DNA from: Cryptobacterium curtum DSM 15641
Lineage (GTDB): Bacteria; Actinomycetota; Coriobacteriia; Coriobacteriales; Eggerthellaceae
DNA length: 64,000 nt
Assembly (NCBI RefSeq): GCF_000023845.1
Contig: NC_013170.1
Location: 1,404,501 to 1,468,500, forward strand
Reading direction: 5' to 3'
Shown: in pieces, positions 40,060 through 49,771 of the stretch
Numbering within the stretch: position 1 is the stretch's first letter
Layout of the letters: each line of letters begins with the position of its first letter
Notes under the pieces: generated by a model
Databases searched by the model: none
The model's input: only the letters and a program-made list of their open reading frames with translations
What the model was told of the DNA's origin: nothing
Position numbers and translations under genes: made by a program

Positions 40060-41100
40060 TTAACGAGGAAGCTGAGCGGCGCGAATAGAAGAAAACGATG
40101 TCGCACGCGCCCAATACCCCGCTAAACGAGCAGCGGCAGTCAGTGCGTGCGCTGCTTCAAGACTCTCGCATACCACGAAAGTGGCTGAACCGCTTCCACA
40201 AAGCAAGCAATCCTTTGGCGCCACACTATCATCCTCCCCTGCACTATCGGCCACTGTGCTATTCACCTCTGCGTTACCCGCTCGCGTAGTATTCCGTATG
40301 AAGCCCTTCACGTCAGAAAGTGCCGGCAAGAGCAATTCGGCAGGCGCTTGAAGATTGTTGTAAAGCGGAATCTCAGACGCATCGGTCGCATCGTGTAGCA
40401 CTGCAAGCATATCGTCACACGAATAAACAGGGGCTTTGTCAAAGGTTCGATAGGCTTGTGCGGTCGAAATACCTTCAGCGGGGCGAATAATAACAACCTG
40501 TTCGCTGCGAGAACGATATCGCTTACGAAGAATGTCTCCCCGCCCCTCTAAAAGGGCACTTCCCCCGTGCAAGAAAAAGGCTGTATCCGCGCCAATTTCC
40601 TGAGCCGCCTGATAAATCACCTGGTCTGTTGGGTCAACATTCCACAGTGCCGCGGCGCCTATCAGGGCAGCAGCTGCATCGGAACTTCCTCCCCCCAAGC
40701 CAGACTGCGGCGGTATATGTTTTTCAATCACCAGACGCACATGTTCGTCGTTAGTGCGCCCCATCAAACGCGCCAGTACACGTACTGCGCGACAGGCAAG
40801 ATTATCTTGATCGGTAATGTCTGCGGGAGCAATTCCTTCGCGCCATTGCATATTGACGCTTACAGAAAGCCCGCTTCCTGCAGGAACTTCAATCGTATGC
40901 TCGCGTATCGGCTGAGCTTCGTCGCACGGTTCTGCCAGCACAACCTGCTCGCCGCTGGAAACCAGCGTCATATGAATCGTGTCGTGCAAAGCAAGGGCCT
41001 GCATAACAGTTGTCACCTCGTGATAACCGTCGGGCTGCAAGCGACCAACACCCAGAAACAAATTCACTTTCGCTGGTGCAATAAGATTAATTGTCTGCAT
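40060..41100 (-). CDS. ispE: 4-diphosphocytidyl-2-C-methyl-D-erythritol kinase
   Basis: GHMP kinase of the non-mevalonate (MEP) isoprenoid pathway; it phosphorylates CDP-methylerythritol. The 346-residue protein has APAKVNLFLGVG, the ATP loop PPQSGLGGGSSDAAAALIG and the C-terminal LLCGSGSATFVV. It is ~50 residues longer than usual, with an acidic Ser/Asp-rich insert shortly before the last motif. The start at 41100 follows AAGGAG and overlaps tadA by 14 nt. Confidence 0.95.
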   Translation of the reverse strand: MQTINLIAPAKVNLFLGVGRLQPDGYHEVTTVMQALALHDTIHMTLVSSGEQVVLAEPCDEAQPIREHTIEVPAGSGLSVSVNMQWREGIAPADITDQDNLACRAVRVLARLMGRTNDEHVRLVIEKHIPPQSGLGGGSSDAAAALIGAAALWNVDPTDQVIYQAAQEIGADTAFFLHGGSALLEGRGDILRKRYRSRSEQVVIIRPAEGISTAQAYRTFDKAPVYSCDDMLAVLHDATDASEIPLYNNLQAPAELLLPALSDVKGFIRNTTRAGNAEVNSTVADSAGEDDSVAPKDCLLCGSGSATFVVCESLEAAHALTAAARLAGYWARATSFSSIRAAQLPR

Positions 41101-41707
41101 CAGACTGTTCTCCTTCACCTTGCGTGCCCTGGCTGTCGGATAAGGCGCTATATACCTGACCGTCTGCTGTGCTGCGTCGCGCCCGCGCTTGCGCACGCCG
41201 TGTCGCAAAGAACGAACGGAGCAGCTGAGCACTTTCATCGGCGCATACACCTGACCGTACCGCAAAGGAGTGATTCAACCGTTCATCTTCGTGAATGCGA
41301 TATAGAGATCCCAGCGCGCCAGCCTTCGGATCGAAAGCGCCAAAAACACAGCAGTCAATACGCGCCTGATGCATCAGACCTGCGCACATGATGCAGGGCT
41401 CAAGCGTGACATACACCGTACAACCAGTCAGTCGCCAGACGCCGAGCCGCCGAGCCGCTTCGCGCAAGGCTAAGAATTCAGCATGCCCCGCTGGATCGGC
41501 GTCGGTCTCGCGACGATTTCCTGCACGAGCAATCACCTGCGGGCAAGCAAGCGGACGACGTGTAGCTGGGTCAATAGGCTCATACACGACCACAGCTCCA
41601 ATGGGTATTTCACCCAAGCCCTGCGCATGACGCGCTTCGTTAAGAGCCATCTGCATGTATTCGCTGTCTCTGTATTCGCTGTTTTGTTCTTTCATATCGC
41701 GCATCAT
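41087..41707 (-). CDS. tadA: tRNA adenosine-34 deaminase
   Basis: Makes inosine at the wobble position of tRNA-Arg(ACG), and a tRNA-Arg(ACG) gene lies nearby at 43626. The ~206-residue protein has the zinc and catalytic motifs HAEFLALREA and PCIMCAGLMHQARI, and GAFDPKAGALGSLY. The C-terminal ~40 residues are unconserved Ser/Gly/Asp-rich. The exact start is unsure: ATG 41707 (AGGA 9 nt upstream) is chosen, though 41704 or 41695 would also serve. Confidence 0.92.
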   Translation of the reverse strand: MMRDMKEQNSEYRDSEYMQMALNEARHAQGLGEIPIGAVVVYEPIDPATRRPLACPQVIARAGNRRETDADPAGHAEFLALREAARRLGVWRLTGCTVYVTLEPCIMCAGLMHQARIDCCVFGAFDPKAGALGSLYRIHEDERLNHSFAVRSGVCADESAQLLRSFFATRRAQARARRSTADGQVYSALSDSQGTQGEGEQSDADN

Positions 41708-41752
41708 TATATGGTATCCTGATGCACGCACCGTGCGAGCACGGCGTAATTA

Positions 41753-41840
41753 GGAGGAATGGCCGAGTGGTTGAAGGCGGCAGTCTTGAAAACTGTTGAG
41801 CCGCAAGGTTCCGTGGGTTCGAATCCTACTTCCTCCGCCA
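41753..41840 (+). tRNA. tRNA-Ser (TGA)
   Basis: An 88-nt class II tRNA: acceptor GGAGGAA/TTCCTCC, anticodon loop CTTGAAA (TGA), long variable arm, T-loop TTCGAAT and encoded CCA. Confidence 0.97.
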
Positions 41841-41848
41841 GCACTATC

Positions 41849-41880
41849 GGGCCCAGAAGTATCTGAGCCCTTTTATTTTG
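41849..41880 (+). terminator. Terminator of tRNA-Ser (TGA)
   Basis: GGGCCCAG / CTGAGCCC stem with one mismatch and a 6-nt loop, followed by TTTTATTTT. Confidence 0.8.
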
Positions 41881-42075
41881 ATTATGAGTTCCTTCTTTAG
41901 AGCTGGGGATATAGGCAGAAAAGTGTGTCTGTGGCTACTCACCACCATAAGGCCACAAATCGCTTGATCCTCTAATCTATTCGATATGAACTGTTCGTAT
42001 GAAAGTCTGTCCATTCTATTGCTGAACCCCAACACTTTACCCTGCGTTTTGAGCTGAGTCTTCATTCTTCCTAAA

Positions 42076-43431
42076 CTATTCAGTCAACCGCTTTTCCACG
42101 GGAACCCACGGACGCGTCTCGCGACGTGTCGATTTATATGCCGGGCGAATAATCCGTTTACCGCTTACCAACTCTTCAAAACGATGAGCACTCCATCCCG
42201 CCAGACGAGCACACGCAAACAGTGGCGTGTATAAGTCTTCAGGAATACCCAACAGGGAATACACAAAACCAGAATACATATCCACGTTTGCACACATGTC
42301 TTTTTTGATGCCGCGTTCACGCAGGATGACCTCGGGACTCAACCGCTCAATAGATTCGAGCAGCTTAAACTCCGCTTCAAATTCAGTTCCGGCCGCCAAC
42401 CGAGCGGCAAATCGCTTGAGAATGACAGCGCGCGGATCGCTGCGCGTATAAACCGCATGGCCCATCCCATAGATGAGACCCGTGTTGTCATAAGCCTTTT
42501 TGTTCACGATACGCGCCAAATAATCCGCGACTTCATCGTCGTTTTCCCAACACGTAACGTGATCTTTAATCTCCTGCTGCATTTCGCGAACCTTATGGTT
42601 CGCGCCCCCATGTTTGAGCCCCTTGAGCGATCCAATAGCGGCCGCGTATGCTGCATATGGATCGGTATCAGCCGAAGAAAGAACGCGACAGGTAAAGGTT
42701 GAATTGTTTCCGCCACCATGTTCAGCATGCAAGCACAGCATGATATCGAGCAGGCGCGCCTCTTCTGGGGTAAATTGGCGATCGGGACGCAACATAGACA
42801 GAATCGTTTCAGCCGTCGAAGAGCCAGGCAGAAACGGATGCATAATCATTGAACCTTTTGCAAAACGTGCTTGCTTGGCGTAGTACGTCAGAACAGCAAT
42901 CCGCGGTAGACGCGAAAGAAGCGATATGGCTGTTTTCACCTCATGCTCGTAGCTGCGCACCTCTGCGCTGACGTCGTATGAATACAGCAGCAACACACAA
43001 CGCTGCAGCATATTCATGATGTCGGGTGGCGTTTCCTTCATGATGATGGACGCCGTGAAACCATCGGGTAAATCGCGCTCGGCATCAAGAGCTTCCACGA
43101 AACTTTCGAGCTCTTCTTGATGAGGCAAATCACCCATAAGAAGCAGATAGGCAATCTCTTCGTAATTGAAACGCCGCGTGGCGTCCTCTTCGCCAATCAG
43201 GTCGCCAAGGTTATAGCCGCGCAGCGTAAGACGCCCTTCATCAGGTACCTTATCGCCATCGCTCATCACGTAACCATGCACGTTTGAGATGTTTGTAATA
43301 CCCGCTACGACGCCTGATCCATCGGCATTACGCAAACCACGTTTGACATCGTATGCATCGTACCATGCAGGATCGATTGAGTTGATGCGCTCGAAGTCCT
43401 GATAGAGTGCTAGTTTGTCGCACACGCTCAT
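42076..43431 (-). CDS. Citrate synthase
   Basis: Condenses oxaloacetate and acetyl-CoA, feeding citrate toward 2-oxoglutarate and glutamate. In 451 residues: LRGYNLGDLI, HAEHGGGNNSTFTCRV with the first catalytic His, LKHGGANHKV with the second, GMGHAVYTRSDPR, and the final catalytic Asp in MCANVDMYSGFVY. The long N-terminal part resembles the citrate synthases of anaerobic Firmicutes and Coriobacteria. It stands alone; a 2-methylcitrate role is possible but not indicated. Confidence 0.93.
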   Translation of the reverse strand: MSVCDKLALYQDFERINSIDPAWYDAYDVKRGLRNADGSGVVAGITNISNVHGYVMSDGDKVPDEGRLTLRGYNLGDLIGEEDATRRFNYEEIAYLLLMGDLPHQEELESFVEALDAERDLPDGFTASIIMKETPPDIMNMLQRCVLLLYSYDVSAEVRSYEHEVKTAISLLSRLPRIAVLTYYAKQARFAKGSMIMHPFLPGSSTAETILSMLRPDRQFTPEEARLLDIMLCLHAEHGGGNNSTFTCRVLSSADTDPYAAYAAAIGSLKGLKHGGANHKVREMQQEIKDHVTCWENDDEVADYLARIVNKKAYDNTGLIYGMGHAVYTRSDPRAVILKRFAARLAAGTEFEAEFKLLESIERLSPEVILRERGIKKDMCANVDMYSGFVYSLLGIPEDLYTPLFACARLAGWSAHRFEELVSGKRIIRPAYKSTRRETRPWVPVEKRLTE

Positions 43432-43575
43432 AAGCGAACCCCTTCCGCCAAATTATCCGCTGGCGTACTTTCCACAAGAATTTGCATAGAACTGTCAATC
43501 AGCCGATAGAGATGCATAAACTATGCATTATAGAGTGATTATTTGCAACACGGGAAACTTTTTTGTTTAAACCCG

Positions 43576-43604
43576 TTGACAGGGTAAAATGGTAATGGCA
43601 ATAT
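43576..43604 (+). promoter_or_regulatory. Promoter of tRNA-Arg (ACG)
   Basis: Consensus TTGACA, 17-bp spacer, CAATAT -10; it ends 21 bp before the tRNA. Confidence 0.8.
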
Positions 43605-43625
43605 GATCAACGCTGAATTTCAAAT

Positions 43626-43702
43626 GCGCCGTTACCTCAGCTGGATAGAGGGACTGACTACGAATCAGTACGTCGGGGGTTCGAATCCCTCACGGCGCAC
43701 CA
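43626..43702 (+). tRNA. tRNA-Arg (ACG)
   Basis: A 77-nt cloverleaf with acceptor GCGCCGT/ACGGCGC, anticodon loop CTACGAA (ACG), T-loop TTCGAAT and encoded CCA. It is the natural substrate of TadA, encoded 2 kb away. Confidence 0.97.
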
Positions 43703-43713
43703 GCTGAATCTAT

Positions 43714-43744
43714 AAGCCAGGAAGCTTTTGCTTCCTGGCTTTTT
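43714..43744 (+). terminator. Terminator of tRNA-Arg
   Basis: AAGCCAGGAAGC-TTTT-GCTTCCTGGCTT, a perfect 12-bp stem, then TTT. Confidence 0.93.
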
Positions 43745-43955
43745 ACTTCTCGCGTATTTTGAGATTGCTATCAGCTACTATACGCAGAAGGTACATACCG
43801 TTTGTTCTGCATCTCAAACGACTAACAGGGAACATAAAGAACAACTACGAATACCAAACGCTTCTTAAATTTCAATGTTACGGACAAGAAGATCCTGATG
43901 TCCGCGTATTTTTCAATTAGGGCACGAATGTCAAGCAGTATGCAGGGGGTTTGCC

Positions 43956-45752
43956 ATGGAACAAAAAGTAAGAGCGAGCGCACCAAGCACTACCCAACGC
44001 ACCCTGTACTACTATTGGCAAGCAACGCGTAACCATCTGGGATATTTTATTGCCCTTTTGGTATCTGACATAACATTTATCGCACTGCTTTCCTACGGCA
44101 ACCCATATGTCATGAGCTTGATTGTCGATCGCGTGAGCGCCGACCCAGTACCAGCCGACCAAGTACTAAGCGTATTTGGCCTCTATATTGTAGCGCTGAT
44201 ACTGATAAATCTTATTGGGCAAATTGCAAGCAAGCTGCAGGACTACACCCTGTTCAAACTTGAAATTGCTGTATCGTATGACCTCGCCAAAATGAGCTTC
44301 GACGCTCTGTCAAACCAATCGATGACTTTTCATTCCAACCGCTTTGGTGGCACGCTTGTAAGCCAAACCACTAAATTTATGAACGCATATTCGCAGATTA
44401 TTGAGAACCTTAACTTCCCATTTATCCCTGTTGTGTGCTCGGTGGTATTCACCTGCATTATCTTGATGCCACGCGTGTCGTTATATGTAGCCATCTTGTT
44501 GGCGCTGCTTGTTATCTATGCCACGGTTTCCTACATTATGTATAAGCGCATCCTTGGTCTGAATGAAAAAGCAGCCGGTGCCCAGAACCAACTTTCCGGC
44601 GAGCTTTCAGATGCCGTCACTAACATTCTTTCTGTAAAAACCTACGGGCGCGAAGATTACGAGCGCCAGCTGTTTGATGCAGCCAATAAAGAAGTAGTGG
44701 CACGTGATACAAAACGCATGATGAGTTCGCTTGCCCGCGGAATTATTACGGCATCTATCACGCTTTTCATTATGTCCATGGTTTCGATCTTTATTGCTGG
44801 CGGCAATGCGTGGTTTGGCATTACCCCTGGTACGCTGGTTGTTATGTTCACATATACATATAGTATTACGAACAACTTTAACTTCATTAATACCGGACTG
44901 CAGCGCTTCAATCGCGCATTTGGTGATGCCAGCGGAATGACCCGCGTTCTGGATGAGCCGCGCCTTGTTGATGACGAACCCGATGCCGCGCCGCTTATCG
45001 TGCATGAAGGAACAATTGACTTCAAAGATTTGAATTTCTGGTATGTCGATGGCGGAGTTCAGACCAAGGTATTCGACGAATTCAACCTGCATATTCCTGC
45101 GGGACAGCGCGTTGGCCTGGTTGGCCGGTCGGGTGCCGGGAAAACCACGCTCACGAAGTTGCTCCTCCGCCTCTCCGATGTGCAAGAAGGTCAGATTTTA
45201 ATCGACGGGCAAAATGTGGCAAAAACTACGCAGCAAAGTCTTCGTCGCCAGGTTGCCTACGTGCCACAAGAAGCGTTGCTGTTCCATCGAACAATCGCTG
45301 AAAACATTGCATATGGTCGACCCGACGCCACTAGGGAAGAAATACGTGAAGCAGCACGCCAAGCAAATGCGTTAGAGTTCATCGAGCAACTTCCGCAGGG
45401 ATTCGAAACTATCACCGGAGAACGAGGCATCAAGTTGTCAGGCGGTCAGCGCCAACGGGTAGCTATTGCCCGTGCCATGCTTGCCAACTGCCCTATTCTA
45501 GTTTTGGATGAAGCGACTAGCGCCCTTGATAGCGAAAGCGAAAAGCTTGTACAGGAAGCGCTTGAAAAGCTCATGCATGGCCGCACGTCTATTGTGGTAG
45601 CGCATCGGCTTTCAACAGTCGCCAGCCTTGACCGCATTGTAGTGCTCGATCATGGGCGCATTGTTGAAGATGGCACCCACCAAGAACTGATTGCTACCGG
45701 TGGTGAATACGCGCACCTCTGGAACCGTCAGACAGGCTTTTGTGAAGGTTAA
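43956..45752 (+). CDS. ABC exporter, fused membrane and ATPase domains
   Basis: Half-size ABC exporter of 598 residues, expected to work as a homodimer. Six helices span residues ~30-310. The ATPase domain has Walker A GRSGAGKTTL (~residue 390), Q-loop VPQEALLFHRTI, signature LSGGQRQRVAIAR, Walker B ILVLDEATSALDS and H-loop VAHRLS. Substrate unknown; the family exports lipids, peptides or drugs. Only one half-transporter is present, so a homodimer is likely. A tiny membrane ORF follows 1 nt later. Confidence 0.93.
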   Translation: MEQKVRASAPSTTQRTLYYYWQATRNHLGYFIALLVSDITFIALLSYGNPYVMSLIVDRVSADPVPADQVLSVFGLYIVALILINLIGQIASKLQDYTLFKLEIAVSYDLAKMSFDALSNQSMTFHSNRFGGTLVSQTTKFMNAYSQIIENLNFPFIPVVCSVVFTCIILMPRVSLYVAILLALLVIYATVSYIMYKRILGLNEKAAGAQNQLSGELSDAVTNILSVKTYGREDYERQLFDAANKEVVARDTKRMMSSLARGIITASITLFIMSMVSIFIAGGNAWFGITPGTLVVMFTYTYSITNNFNFINTGLQRFNRAFGDASGMTRVLDEPRLVDDEPDAAPLIVHEGTIDFKDLNFWYVDGGVQTKVFDEFNLHIPAGQRVGLVGRSGAGKTTLTKLLLRLSDVQEGQILIDGQNVAKTTQQSLRRQVAYVPQEALLFHRTIAENIAYGRPDATREEIREAARQANALEFIEQLPQGFETITGERGIKLSGGQRQRVAIARAMLANCPILVLDEATSALDSESEKLVQEALEKLMHGRTSIVVAHRLSTVASLDRIVVLDHGRIVEDGTHQELIATGGEYAHLWNRQTGFCEG

Positions 45753-45753
45753 T

Positions 45754-45867
45754 ATGGGGAAACACGTAAACAGCCTGCTTGCGCGCGGGGCTTTATGGGC
45801 AACGGTTGGGATCGTCGCAGTACTGACGGTAATTCTGCTCGCACTGCAGGTTCTTGGCGTTGGGTAG
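45754..45867 (+). CDS. Tiny single-helix membrane protein behind the ABC exporter
   Basis: A 37-codon frame starting 1 nt after the ABC exporter stop, with GAAGG 6-8 nt upstream. Residues ~14-36 form one hydrophobic helix (WATVGIVAVLTVILLALQVLG); the N-terminus has a His, a Lys and an Arg. It resembles small accessory subunits of transporters in size and topology, but I recognise no family. Translation is unproven. Confidence 0.5.
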   Translation: MGKHVNSLLARGALWATVGIVAVLTVILLALQVLGVG

Positions 45868-45976
45868 CGCGACCACATCAGTTAGTGTGCACCACAGCAA
45901 GTAGAGAAAAGAATGCCCTACACTTTCCTCTATCGCTTGCACATGCAGCACCAGCCAAGAAGGATAAGAGGATATC

Positions 45977-46786
45977 TTGAATAAATCCCCTATTGATAGC
46001 TCATTTGAACGTGAGCAGGAGAAGCAAAAAGCTACTACTTCTGTAGCACAGCAAAATTCATTTATGAGTACTTCTCTGGCGCAACAAAGTTCATCTACTA
46101 CTGCCCCGTCAATGAAACAGGATGCACGCGCTGATGGCGTTCAGCAAAAAGCACTCGATCAGGAAAAACGTGCGCTTCGCAAACACATGCTGGGTTTACG
46201 TGATGCGATAGATCACAAAAGCCGCGCAACAAAGAGCACAAACATCTGTCGTCAAGTCGCACATCTCATTTCTGCGTGGCAGCAGGAACATATGCCCGCC
46301 GACCGCATGACTATCGGCGTTTATTTCCCTATGGGAAGTGAAGTAGATATAAGAGAGCTTATCGATTGGGCCTACCAGAATGGGCATACCGTTGCGTTTC
46401 CTTACTTGATTCGCAAGGACTATGCAGCGGCTGACGAAATACGCGCCTTACCCACCATGCGCTTTCGCACCATACCAGCCACCCACTATCACGATGCGTG
46501 CCAAAACTTTATTGGCAAGCCACTTAAAACATGGGATCCCACCGACGCAGCACTTGAAGCATATCCCGCCTGTGAGCCAAACCAGATTGATGCTCTTGTT
46601 GTGCCACTGGTTGCATTTGACCAGGAACTTCATCGCCTAGGATACGGTGGAGCTTGCTATGACCGCTTGTTACCCCGCCTAAAAGAGGGCGTCCTGGTAA
46701 GTGGTGTAGCCTTCTGCGAGCAGCAAACAGGTAGTGTGCCGCACGACGACCGCGACATTTCTCTGCCTCGCATAATCAAAGCGTAG
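45977..46786 (+). CDS. 5-formyltetrahydrofolate cyclo-ligase
   Basis: Converts 5-formyl-THF to 5,10-methenyl-THF with ATP, salvaging folate. The conserved part (residues ~60-269) has EKRALRKHMLGLRDAI, IGVYFPMGSEVDIREL, the DALVVPLVAFD segment and RLGYGGACYDRLL. Residues 1-60 are Gln/Ser/Thr-rich and absent from typical ~190-residue enzymes. The start is a TTG with AGAGGA upstream; a downstream start inside the low-complexity part cannot be ruled out. Confidence 0.9.
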   Translation: MNKSPIDSSFEREQEKQKATTSVAQQNSFMSTSLAQQSSSTTAPSMKQDARADGVQQKALDQEKRALRKHMLGLRDAIDHKSRATKSTNICRQVAHLISAWQQEHMPADRMTIGVYFPMGSEVDIRELIDWAYQNGHTVAFPYLIRKDYAAADEIRALPTMRFRTIPATHYHDACQNFIGKPLKTWDPTDAALEAYPACEPNQIDALVVPLVAFDQELHRLGYGGACYDRLLPRLKEGVLVSGVAFCEQQTGSVPHDDRDISLPRIIKA

Positions 46787-46899
46787 AAGCCGTCCTATTC
46801 GCTCACGGCGCCATCCTCTCAAGTTTCTCGCTTCCCGCTGCCTCGGGCGTCCCGTCTTTTCGGGCTGCTCGCCGTCGCGTTGTCTCGGGTCTCCTCAGC

Positions 46900-47370
46900 T
46901 TATTTGGCCTCCTCGGATTCAGCCCCCCGGGCTCCCCCTAACTCTTCACTCTCTTCAGCTTCACTCACAGTGTCATCCGCTAAAAAGGCTTCCATAGCAG
47001 CTTGCGGTCCTGTTTCTTCGTCAAGTGAAAATCCAAATGAATCCGCAAGCGCTTGCGCCTGATCAAGACGCAAGGCAGCACGCTCTACATTGCCAGCAGC
47101 TACTAGGTAGTTCGCTTCAAGACGCAACGACCGCCCGACATATTCGGCCATCTGAGCACCATCGGAAGACACGCGCAAAACATCAGCAAGCGAATCGGGG
47201 GCAAGCGAAAGAAATACCCCACTATCCATGTCAACCGCTGTGCCAATAGCCCCTTCAAGCAAGTCTGCGGCAGCCGCTGGATCTTTATCTTCGTCGGCAA
47301 GTTGAAAACTGCGCTGAATGGCTTCAACCAGCTGCATGATAAGCCGCATTAGATAATCTCGTTCAAACAT
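46900..47370 (-). CDS. DUF6483-like protein behind ruvB
   Basis: An acidic, mostly helical protein of 156 residues, opening FERDYLMRLIMQLVEAIQ, which resembles the DUF6483 family of unknown function. Helical pairs around residues 60-120 look TPR-like. The C-terminus is Glu/Ala-rich. The ATG at 47370 has AAGGAG upstream; earlier in-frame starts lack one. It lies 47 nt after ruvB on the same strand. Confidence 0.7.
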   Translation of the reverse strand: MFERDYLMRLIMQLVEAIQRSFQLADEDKDPAAAADLLEGAIGTAVDMDSGVFLSLAPDSLADVLRVSSDGAQMAEYVGRSLRLEANYLVAAGNVERAALRLDQAQALADSFGFSLDEETGPQAAMEAFLADDTVSEAEESEELGGARGAESEEAK

Positions 47371-47417
47371 ACTGCTCCTTGTTGTGCTGCCAGGTGCCTG
47401 CACCAACCAGCCGCTAC

Positions 47418-48515
47418 TTAGTGGGGCTTGTCACTCGGCGCAAGAATACCTAGATGATGATAAGCGCGATCCGTTGCCTGTCGGCCTTTCGGCGTCCGAA
47501 TGAGCAACCCCTGCTGCATCAGATACGGCTCATAGACATCTTCAAGCGAATCAGGATCTTCTGACAACGCCGAAGCAAGCGTAGAAAGCCCTACTGGTTG
47601 TCCACCAAACTGCTGGCAAAGTAACTGCAAGATACGATTATCTACAGCATCAAGGCCAAGAGAGTCTACCTCGAAAAAGCTCAATGCTTCAGCGGCACAG
47701 TCTTCATCGATACTGCCATTTCCTTTGACTTGCGCCCAATCACGGACACGCTTCAAGAGACGATTTGCTAAACGTGGTGTCCCTCGGCTCCGGCGAGCAA
47801 TCTCAAGAGCCCCTTCAGCATCTATAGACACCTCGAGAATTTCTGCCGAACGAACAACAATGGCAGAAAGCTCTTCAGGTGTGTAATAGTTCAAGCGGAA
47901 GGCAATGCCAAAACGATCACGCAAAGGACCGGTAAGCAGACCGGTGCGTGTAGTGGCACCGATAAGAGTAAACTTCGGCAGATCGAGCCTGATAGAACGG
48001 GCAGCAGGGCCCTTACCAACAACAATATCGAGCGCATAGTCCTCAAGCGCTGGATACAGGACTTCTTCCACCATTCGATTCATTCGATGAATTTCATCAA
48101 TAAAAAGAACGTCGCCATCTTCCAGATTTGTGAGAATAGCAGCAAGATCGCCCGTCCGTGCAATTGCTGGCCCGCTGGTTGTTTTGATGTGAGCACCCAT
48201 TTCGTTGGCTACCACCGTTGCAAGGGTAGTCTTGCCTAAACCCGGAGGACCCGAAAACAAGATATGATCGACAACATCCTCACGCTGTTGAGCAGCCTTG
48301 ATAAGAATACGAAGGCTATCTTTAATTTTCGTTTGACCAAGATAGTCCTCAAGCATACGAGGACGCAAACTTCTATCAAGAGCAAGATCGTCTTCGGTTA
48401 ACTCCACCGAGGCAATACGTTGGTGCTGGTTATCCGGAGAGATCATCGTCTGCCCCCCCTCTGATGCCGACGATGCGTCGAATATAGTCCCTTCGATGCG
48501 TATGCCGTCGGACAC
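47418..48515 (-). CDS. ruvB: Holliday junction branch migration ATPase
   Basis: AAA+ motor that drives branch migration with RuvA. The 365-residue protein has an unconserved ~35-residue leader, then [12 protein letters not shown], Walker [12 protein letters not shown], Walker [11 protein letters not shown], sensor 1 [19 protein letters not shown] and a C-terminal winged helix ending [16 protein letters not shown]. The GTG start lies directly after the ruvA stop. Confidence 0.97.
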   Translation of the reverse strand: MSDGIRIEGTIFDASSASEGGQTMISPDNQHQRIASVELTEDDLALDRSLRPRMLEDYLGQTKIKDSLRILIKAAQQREDVVDHILFSGPPGLGKTTLATVVANEMGAHIKTTSGPAIARTGDLAAILTNLEDGDVLFIDEIHRMNRMVEEVLYPALEDYALDIVVGKGPAARSIRLDLPKFTLIGATTRTGLLTGPLRDRFGIAFRLNYYTPEELSAIVVRSAEILEVSIDAEGALEIARRSRGTPRLANRLLKRVRDWAQVKGNGSIDEDCAAEALSFFEVDSLGLDAVDNRILQLLCQQFGGQPVGLSTLASALSEDPDSLEDVYEPYLMQQGLLIRTPKGRQATDRAYHHLGILAPSDKPH

Positions 48516-49100
48516 TTATTCCCCCAATCGTTTCAGCGCATATTGAACAAGCGATGCTTCTGTCGCATCTTTTGGCGCCCCTTTGAGTGCCAACTCAGCT
48601 TCTGTCGATGAAAATCCTAAAGCAAGCAGATCATCGAGAGCCCGATGATGTAGTTGTGTATCACTCGGTACTGCCATTTGATCAGATGTCTGCTCGGCAA
48701 CATCAAGCGAACCTTGTAGTTCAAGAATAATGCGCTGTGCCGTCTTTTTTCCAATGCCGGGAATGCGCGATACCCCTGTTACATCGTTGGTCATGATAGC
48801 AGACGTCAATGCATCGGGAGTAAATGACGAAAGCGCTGATAACGCAACTTTTGGACCGATACCTGAAACGCTGAGGAGTTTTTCGAAAAGGGCTTTTTCT
48901 TTTACCGATGTAAACCCAAACAGCGTGAGTGCATCTTCGCGCACCTGCAAATAGGTATGAATCTGCACGGTAACACCAACCGAAGGGAGCCGCGAGAGAG
49001 ATTGGGTTGACATGCCGACGGAAAATCCGACACCACCGACGTCAAGAACTATACCGTCTGCCTCCCGTGCTACTAAAGTTCCTTTCAGTGAGGCTATCAC
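48516..49100 (-). CDS. ruvA: Holliday junction binding protein RuvA
   Basis: Tetrameric junction-binding subunit. The 194 residues start IASLKGTLVAREADGIVLDVGGVGF, with the helix-hairpin-helix segments LLSVSGIGPKVALSALS and VSRIPGIGKKTAQRIILEL, and a C-terminal RuvB-contact domain. GTG at 49100 is chosen: it has AAAGGG upstream and overlaps the ruvC stop (GTGA), whereas 49142 would add 14 unconserved residues. Confidence 0.96.
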   Translation of the reverse strand: MIASLKGTLVAREADGIVLDVGGVGFSVGMSTQSLSRLPSVGVTVQIHTYLQVREDALTLFGFTSVKEKALFEKLLSVSGIGPKVALSALSSFTPDALTSAIMTNDVTGVSRIPGIGKKTAQRIILELQGSLDVAEQTSDQMAVPSDTQLHHRALDDLLALGFSSTEAELALKGAPKDATEASLVQYALKRLGE

Positions 49101-49621
49101 GATATCGGCCCTTTCATCGATATAGGAGTTACGGGAGTACACACGCCTTCATGTGTGGTGTAGCAAATAGCAGCTGCCAAGGCGTCAGCCGCATGGTCGG
49201 GCTGTGGTTCAGTTGCTAAACCAAGAATTTGCGCCACCATGTACTGTACTTGATGCTTATCGGCTGAACCTGTACCAACAACTGCCATTTTAATAGCACT
49301 CGGCGTATATTCCCCCACCTGAATTTTGCCTTGCGCACAAGCAACTAACGCGGCACCACGTGCTTGCCCGGTTGCAAAGGCGCTGGTTACATTGTTGCCA
49401 AACCATATTGTTTCGATGCCAACACAAGCTGGACGATAATGGTTAATAACGGCCCCTATTTGTTCGTAAATCTTGTTCAGGCGCGACGAAAGCGGCTGCG
49501 CAGCCGTGGTAACAATACAACCGTATGCCTCGCAGGACAGGCGTAAACCCGTTTGATTCACAATGCCCCATCCTGTATGAGCAAGGCCGGGATCAATTCC
49601 CATGACAATACGCGATTCCAT
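49097..49621 (-). CDS. ruvC: Holliday junction resolvase RuvC
   Basis: Cuts Holliday junctions. In 174 residues: VMGIDPGLAHTGWGIV with the first catalytic Asp, the catalytic Glu in CVGIETIWFGNNVTSA, VGTGSADKHQVQ and the last acidic pair in HAADALAAAI. First gene of ruvC-ruvA-ruvB-DUF6483. The C-terminal ~15 residues are variable. Confidence 0.96.
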   Translation of the reverse strand: MESRIVMGIDPGLAHTGWGIVNQTGLRLSCEAYGCIVTTAAQPLSSRLNKIYEQIGAVINHYRPACVGIETIWFGNNVTSAFATGQARGAALVACAQGKIQVGEYTPSAIKMAVVGTGSADKHQVQYMVAQILGLATEPQPDHAADALAAAICYTTHEGVCTPVTPISMKGPIS

Positions 49622-49771
49622 AGTTCCCCAACCACTCAGTTAATAATACAAACATCTGTTCGAATCATACCATATCAACAGCTGAAAAAATACCAACTCA
49701 GTAGACAGAATTGTGGCGTATTGTTAGCACATTTCTAGCAGGGTCGAGAATGCGCCTCGACAAGCCGCCTG

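Noticed and set aside
40567-41391. 274-codon open frame antisense to ispE/tadA
   Set aside because: Composition reflects the complementary strand of two well-conserved enzymes.
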